From the NCBI GenBank assembly GCA_018818785.1, contig JAHIRF010000008.1, positions 149,121 to 213,120 of the forward strand: a stretch of DNA of 64,000 bases, read 5' to 3'. The notes under the pieces are model-generated. The model searched no databases. It was not told where the DNA came from and saw nothing but the letters and a program-made list of their open reading frames with translations. The position numbers and the translations under genes were made by a program. How positions within the stretch are numbered: position 1 is the first letter of the stretch; each line of letters begins with the position of its first letter. The stretch is from Thermoplasmatota archaeon (GTDB lineage: Archaea; Thermoplasmatota; Thermoplasmata; UBA10834). Shown piece after piece: positions 60,158-64,000 of the stretch.

Positions 60158-61891
60158 ATGAAGAATGTTATGGTAGTGAGAGGCATGGCATTATGCACAG
60201 TGTCCCTACTGGCGCTATGCTCACTGGTCTGTCTTCCTCCTGCATCCGGAGCATCTTATGTTCCGACATGGCAGGTGGAGGAGCCTATGTCTTTCAATAT
60301 GACACAGGGAGTGGTTGTTCAGAACGAGGACGGCATGATATATGCACTCGGCGGAGTGAACGAATTCGTCGGGTCTGGATACGGGGCGGAGGTTCCGGAT
60401 TCCTACGTCTTCAATCCGGCGACAGAAGAATGGTCCGTAATCGCCCCCATGACGATAGGCGTGCGAGGCGCAGCCGGTGCTATGGGTCATGATGGCAAGA
60501 TATATGTGATCGGAGGCGTCAACAGTTCGATAGGTACGGTAGCATATACCCAGATATACGATCCAATGATGGACAGTTGGAGCTACGGCACGGATGCTCC
60601 TAGCGCGGTCTGGGAGGGCAAGGCAGTCGCCGGCGTATACGACAATGAGATTCTGCTGGTCGGCGGCGAAGGCCTCGGATCCGCGACATACATCTATGAC
60701 ACTGAAGGCGACAGCTGGTCCGCACGGGCGAGCGCACCTGCGGCACCAATCGCTGGCGCGTTGGTCGCCGATGGCTCTTACTTCTACTACTTCGGTGGCG
60801 GAGATGGTGGCTACTCGGCGACTGATAGTGTCTACAGATACTACTACTGGGGCGATTCATGGAGCACGTTGGATAGCATGCCAGTTGCTCTTGCTTCGCA
60901 CGTTGCCATCATGGGTCCGGACGACCTCATATACGTCCTTGGTGGAGGTTCATCGGGATTGAACGTCGGCTCGGCGTACAACTCCAGCTTCTGCTACAAC
61001 ACGGAAACCAATGAATGGACACGACTTGGAAATCTCTCTTTCGCTGCAAGGTACCTCGGCGCCGCTACGAGTCTGGATGGCATCATATATGCCCTTGGCG
61101 GGAACGACGAACTGGCCACTTACGATGATATCTCATCATTGCAGGTGTATGTTTCCCACGCGAGCCTATCAAAGACGACCTTGAACCCAGGCGAGAGTTT
61201 CACAGTTATGCTCAGCGTCGATATGGCTTACGCGATGCCTGATGGCGGTCTCGAATATCTCGCGACAATCTTGTCATCTGACGGGACTCCATTCAACCCA
61301 ATCTATGGTTATGTCCCTGGGGAATACTCCTCGGTCGCGTTCGACATGACCGTATCCGTGAGTTCCGAACCAGGTGACTACACTGTCTCGGTCATGTGGT
61401 ACATCGACACCGATGCTGGGAGCATTGATTTTGAAGGTATCGAACTGGAGTTCACCGTATTGAGCGCCTACACGCTCGAGGAGCAGGTGGCCATGCTCGA
61501 GGAGAACCTGACTGCCCTCCAAGACGATATGGCCGCCCAGTTGGACGCCCTGTCTGCTCAGATGGACTTACAGGCCGAGGATATCAGCGCCCTCCAGACG
61601 GAAATAGCAGCACTGCAGACCCAAGTGACAGCCCTCGAAGATGCTCTGGCAGCGTTGGAGGCATCCGTGTCCTCCGACAACCAGGATCTGATGGACGAAA
61701 TCACCGCACTGCAGGACCAGATAGCTCTGCTCCAGGACTCGCTCGACAACGTGAGTGCTGATGTGGCGGCCGATGATACGGACAACACGATGAACTATGT
61801 CATGATCGTTCTGGTCATCATCGTCATCCTGCTGCTGGTCGTCATGATGCTCATGAGACCGAAGTCCGTGCCTCCACCACCAGTAGAATAA
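60158..61891 (+). CDS. Surface Kelch-repeat protein with coiled coil and C-terminal membrane anchor
   Basis: The 577-residue protein has a signal peptide (about 1-32) and about six Kelch motifs (about 35-325: repeats of IYALGG, IYVIGG, ILLVGG, FYYFGG, IYVLGG with W at the next strand). A beta-sandwich domain follows (about 330-435), then a coiled coil of leucine/alanine heptads (about 438-540) and a hydrophobic anchor (about 545-567) with a short basic tail. It is exposed on the cell surface on a stalk. GAGGTTGA lies seven bases before the ATG at 60158, so this start is preferred over the ATG at 60116. Confidence 0.88.
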   Translation: MKNVMVVRGMALCTVSLLALCSLVCLPPASGASYVPTWQVEEPMSFNMTQGVVVQNEDGMIYALGGVNEFVGSGYGAEVPDSYVFNPATEEWSVIAPMTIGVRGAAGAMGHDGKIYVIGGVNSSIGTVAYTQIYDPMMDSWSYGTDAPSAVWEGKAVAGVYDNEILLVGGEGLGSATYIYDTEGDSWSARASAPAAPIAGALVADGSYFYYFGGGDGGYSATDSVYRYYYWGDSWSTLDSMPVALASHVAIMGPDDLIYVLGGGSSGLNVGSAYNSSFCYNTETNEWTRLGNLSFAARYLGAATSLDGIIYALGGNDELATYDDISSLQVYVSHASLSKTTLNPGESFTVMLSVDMAYAMPDGGLEYLATILSSDGTPFNPIYGYVPGEYSSVAFDMTVSVSSEPGDYTVSVMWYIDTDAGSIDFEGIELEFTVLSAYTLEEQVAMLEENLTALQDDMAAQLDALSAQMDLQAEDISALQTEIAALQTQVTALEDALAALEASVSSDNQDLMDEITALQDQIALLQDSLDNVSADVAADDTDNTMNYVMIVLVIIVILLLVVMMLMRPKSVPPPPVE

Positions 61892-62016
61892 TCGTGGAAG
61901 CAGAAACCAAACCCATTAAACCTCTTACCGTTTTATCTTCTTGATCAGTTGGCTCAAGAGCGTATTCGCACTTTTCGAATTCAATGCCAATAGAGCTGAA
62001 GCTGATCGATGTGAAT

Positions 62017-62022
62017 AAAAAA
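62017..62022 (-). terminator. Oligo-T terminator after 16S rRNA
   Basis: On the minus strand a run of six T (ACTTTTTTATT) lies about 105 bases past the 16S 3' end. No gene follows on that strand before the Kelch gene on the other strand. Archaeal transcription commonly ends at such runs. Confidence 0.55.
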
Positions 62023-62096
62023 GTTATGATGGTCGTTCGATGGCAGACAGTTGCGTTCCAGGTCTCGGAACCTTGCCTTCTTCTGCAAATCTGGTT

Positions 62097-62115
62097 GGAG
62101 GGGTAGTTCCCCTCC
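62097..62115 (-). other. Hairpin just downstream of 16S rRNA
   Basis: GGAGGGG and CCCCTCC form a perfect 7-bp stem with a 5-base loop within 30 bases of the 16S 3' end. It may be involved in 3' processing or stability of the precursor. Confidence 0.5.
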
Positions 62116-62126
62116 GTTGATTGCGT

Positions 62127-63594
<1,468 letters not shown>

Positions 63595-63595
63595 T

Positions 63596-63890
63596 GATCG
63601 ATCTGTCGTCGCCACTACTATTGTTGGTCGCTTGATCTTGTCTCATTGAAATCGGCAGGGTTCTCAAGTCTCACCGACTCGTGTTATTTCCCTGCGTGTG
63701 ACACATGTTGTGCCACAGGATTTGCACGAAACCTTCTATCATCGAACGTCAGAATCAAGAGGTCACGACGCTCGCCGGAGATCTTGATCCTCCACCATGT
63801 CTGCGACAGATGGAGTAGGGTTGATCACAGATAATGGCGAGTTAACGCCTCCCTCCCAACCTTCGCCGCTGTCGCAGCTGTTTGGGTAGC
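63596..63890 (-). other. 16S rRNA leader
   Basis: About 295 bases lie between the expected transcript start and the 16S 5' end. A GACAG (near 63613) and a CTGTC on the 3' side (near 62050) could form part of a processing stem, but the pairing is short and I cannot confirm a bulge-helix-bulge site. Small open frames here are not convincing. Confidence 0.4.
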
Positions 63891-63908
63891 CCCGCTTAAG
63901 TCCGATGC

Positions 63909-63925
63909 GGTATTTATGCGTTTCG
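63909..63925 (-). promoter_or_regulatory. BRE and TATA box of the 16S rRNA gene
   Basis: On the minus strand CGAAACG is followed directly by CATAAATACC, a BRE plus TATA arrangement. Transcription would start near 63885. Confidence 0.6.
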
Positions 63926-63949
63926 AACTCGCCATCCGGCGGAGTTCGA
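63923..63949. promoter_or_regulatory. Palindrome overlapping the upstream edge of the rRNA promoter
   Basis: TCGAACTC and GAGTTCGA (8 bp) enclose GCC-ATCC-GGC, so the whole forms an 11-bp stem with a single unpaired G. It adjoins the BRE on its upstream side, so it could bind a regulator or activator of rRNA synthesis. Confidence 0.4.
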
Positions 63950-64000
63950 GCGCGCCGCACGCGGGACTACTGCTATACTCTACTCGTGCTACGTATATGA

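Noticed and set aside
63646..63960. Two 62-65 codon frames in the rRNA leader
   Set aside because: They lie between the rRNA promoter and the 16S 5' end, lack ribosome sites and show no family pattern.
63924..64000. Possible tRNA because of GTTCGA-like sequence
   Set aside because: No acceptor stem or anticodon arm fits; the segment is better explained as a palindrome next to the rRNA promoter.

Overview
The window is a piece of an archaeal chromosome. The evidence is TATA/BRE-type promoters, eukaryote-like ribosomal proteins, an exosome, proteasome and KEOPS cluster, SRP19, SBDS, aIF1, aIF2-beta and the RNase P proteins Rnp1 and Rnp2. A single 16S rRNA gene has no 23S, 5S or tRNA next to it. 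Unlinked rRNA genes, an aIF2-beta with a TRAM tail, two FtsZ genes and a DUF5611 gene fit a member of the Thermoplasmatota, possibly near Methanomassiliicoccales. No methanogenesis gene is present, so the order is left open. Genes are packed with ATGA/GTGA overlaps, Shine-Dalgarno (SD) sites of the GGAGGTGA type are common, and several start sites look leaderless.

Layout. 1-0.9 kb: tail of a TctA-type permease and a secreted Cys/Asp-rich protein. 0.99-4.7 kb (minus): a PolB2-like DNA polymerase with a mini-intein, a small helical protein and a degenerate RecA-like ATPase whose 5' end is frameshifted at a CCAT repeat. Facing away from this is a membrane-anchored 950-residue coiled-coil protein ending in a RecA/KaiC-like ATPase, followed by a beta-CASP nuclease. 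8.9-25.6 kb (minus): one long ribosomal-protein operon (L3 to L15, secY, EMC3-like, cmk, cbf5) with aIF1 and Rnp1 embedded. 25.7-29.6 kb: DUF5611, RaSEA (archaeosine synthesis), a small histone-fold protein, TyrRS and a DHH phosphoesterase.

29.6-35.1 kb (minus): the archaeal exosome/proteasome superoperon (rnp2, psmA, SBDS, rrp4, rrp41, rrp42, eL43, rpoP, pcc1, prefoldin beta). 35.1-37.8 kb: two divergent ftsZ genes sharing a 360-bp control region. 37.9-49.7 kb: mixed housekeeping genes, including a zinc-ribbon protein with a RING/PHD-like finger, DUF2148, three calcineurin-like phosphoesterases, Nnr, DUF211, SRP19, an apparent TldD-TldE fusion, eS8, a presenilin-type protease, a PhzF protein and aIF2-beta.

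49.8-53.5 kb: a soluble PAS/GAF histidine kinase without a partner regulator. 53.5-59.8 kb (minus): CTP synthase, then an NAD(P)-linked group 3b-type [NiFe] hydrogenase operon (hydB-hydG-hydD-hydA) ending with its maturation protease. 60.1-61.9 kb: a surface Kelch/coiled-coil protein. 62.1-64 kb (minus): 16S rRNA with promoter, leader and oligo-T terminator.

The points most worth following up are the polB2 cassette (mini-intein in motif B, frameshifted RecA paralogue, divergent membrane ATPase), the TldD-TldE fusion that depends on a run of seven G, the paired ftsZ genes, the archaeal RING-like protein, and the leader hairpin of the ribosomal operon.
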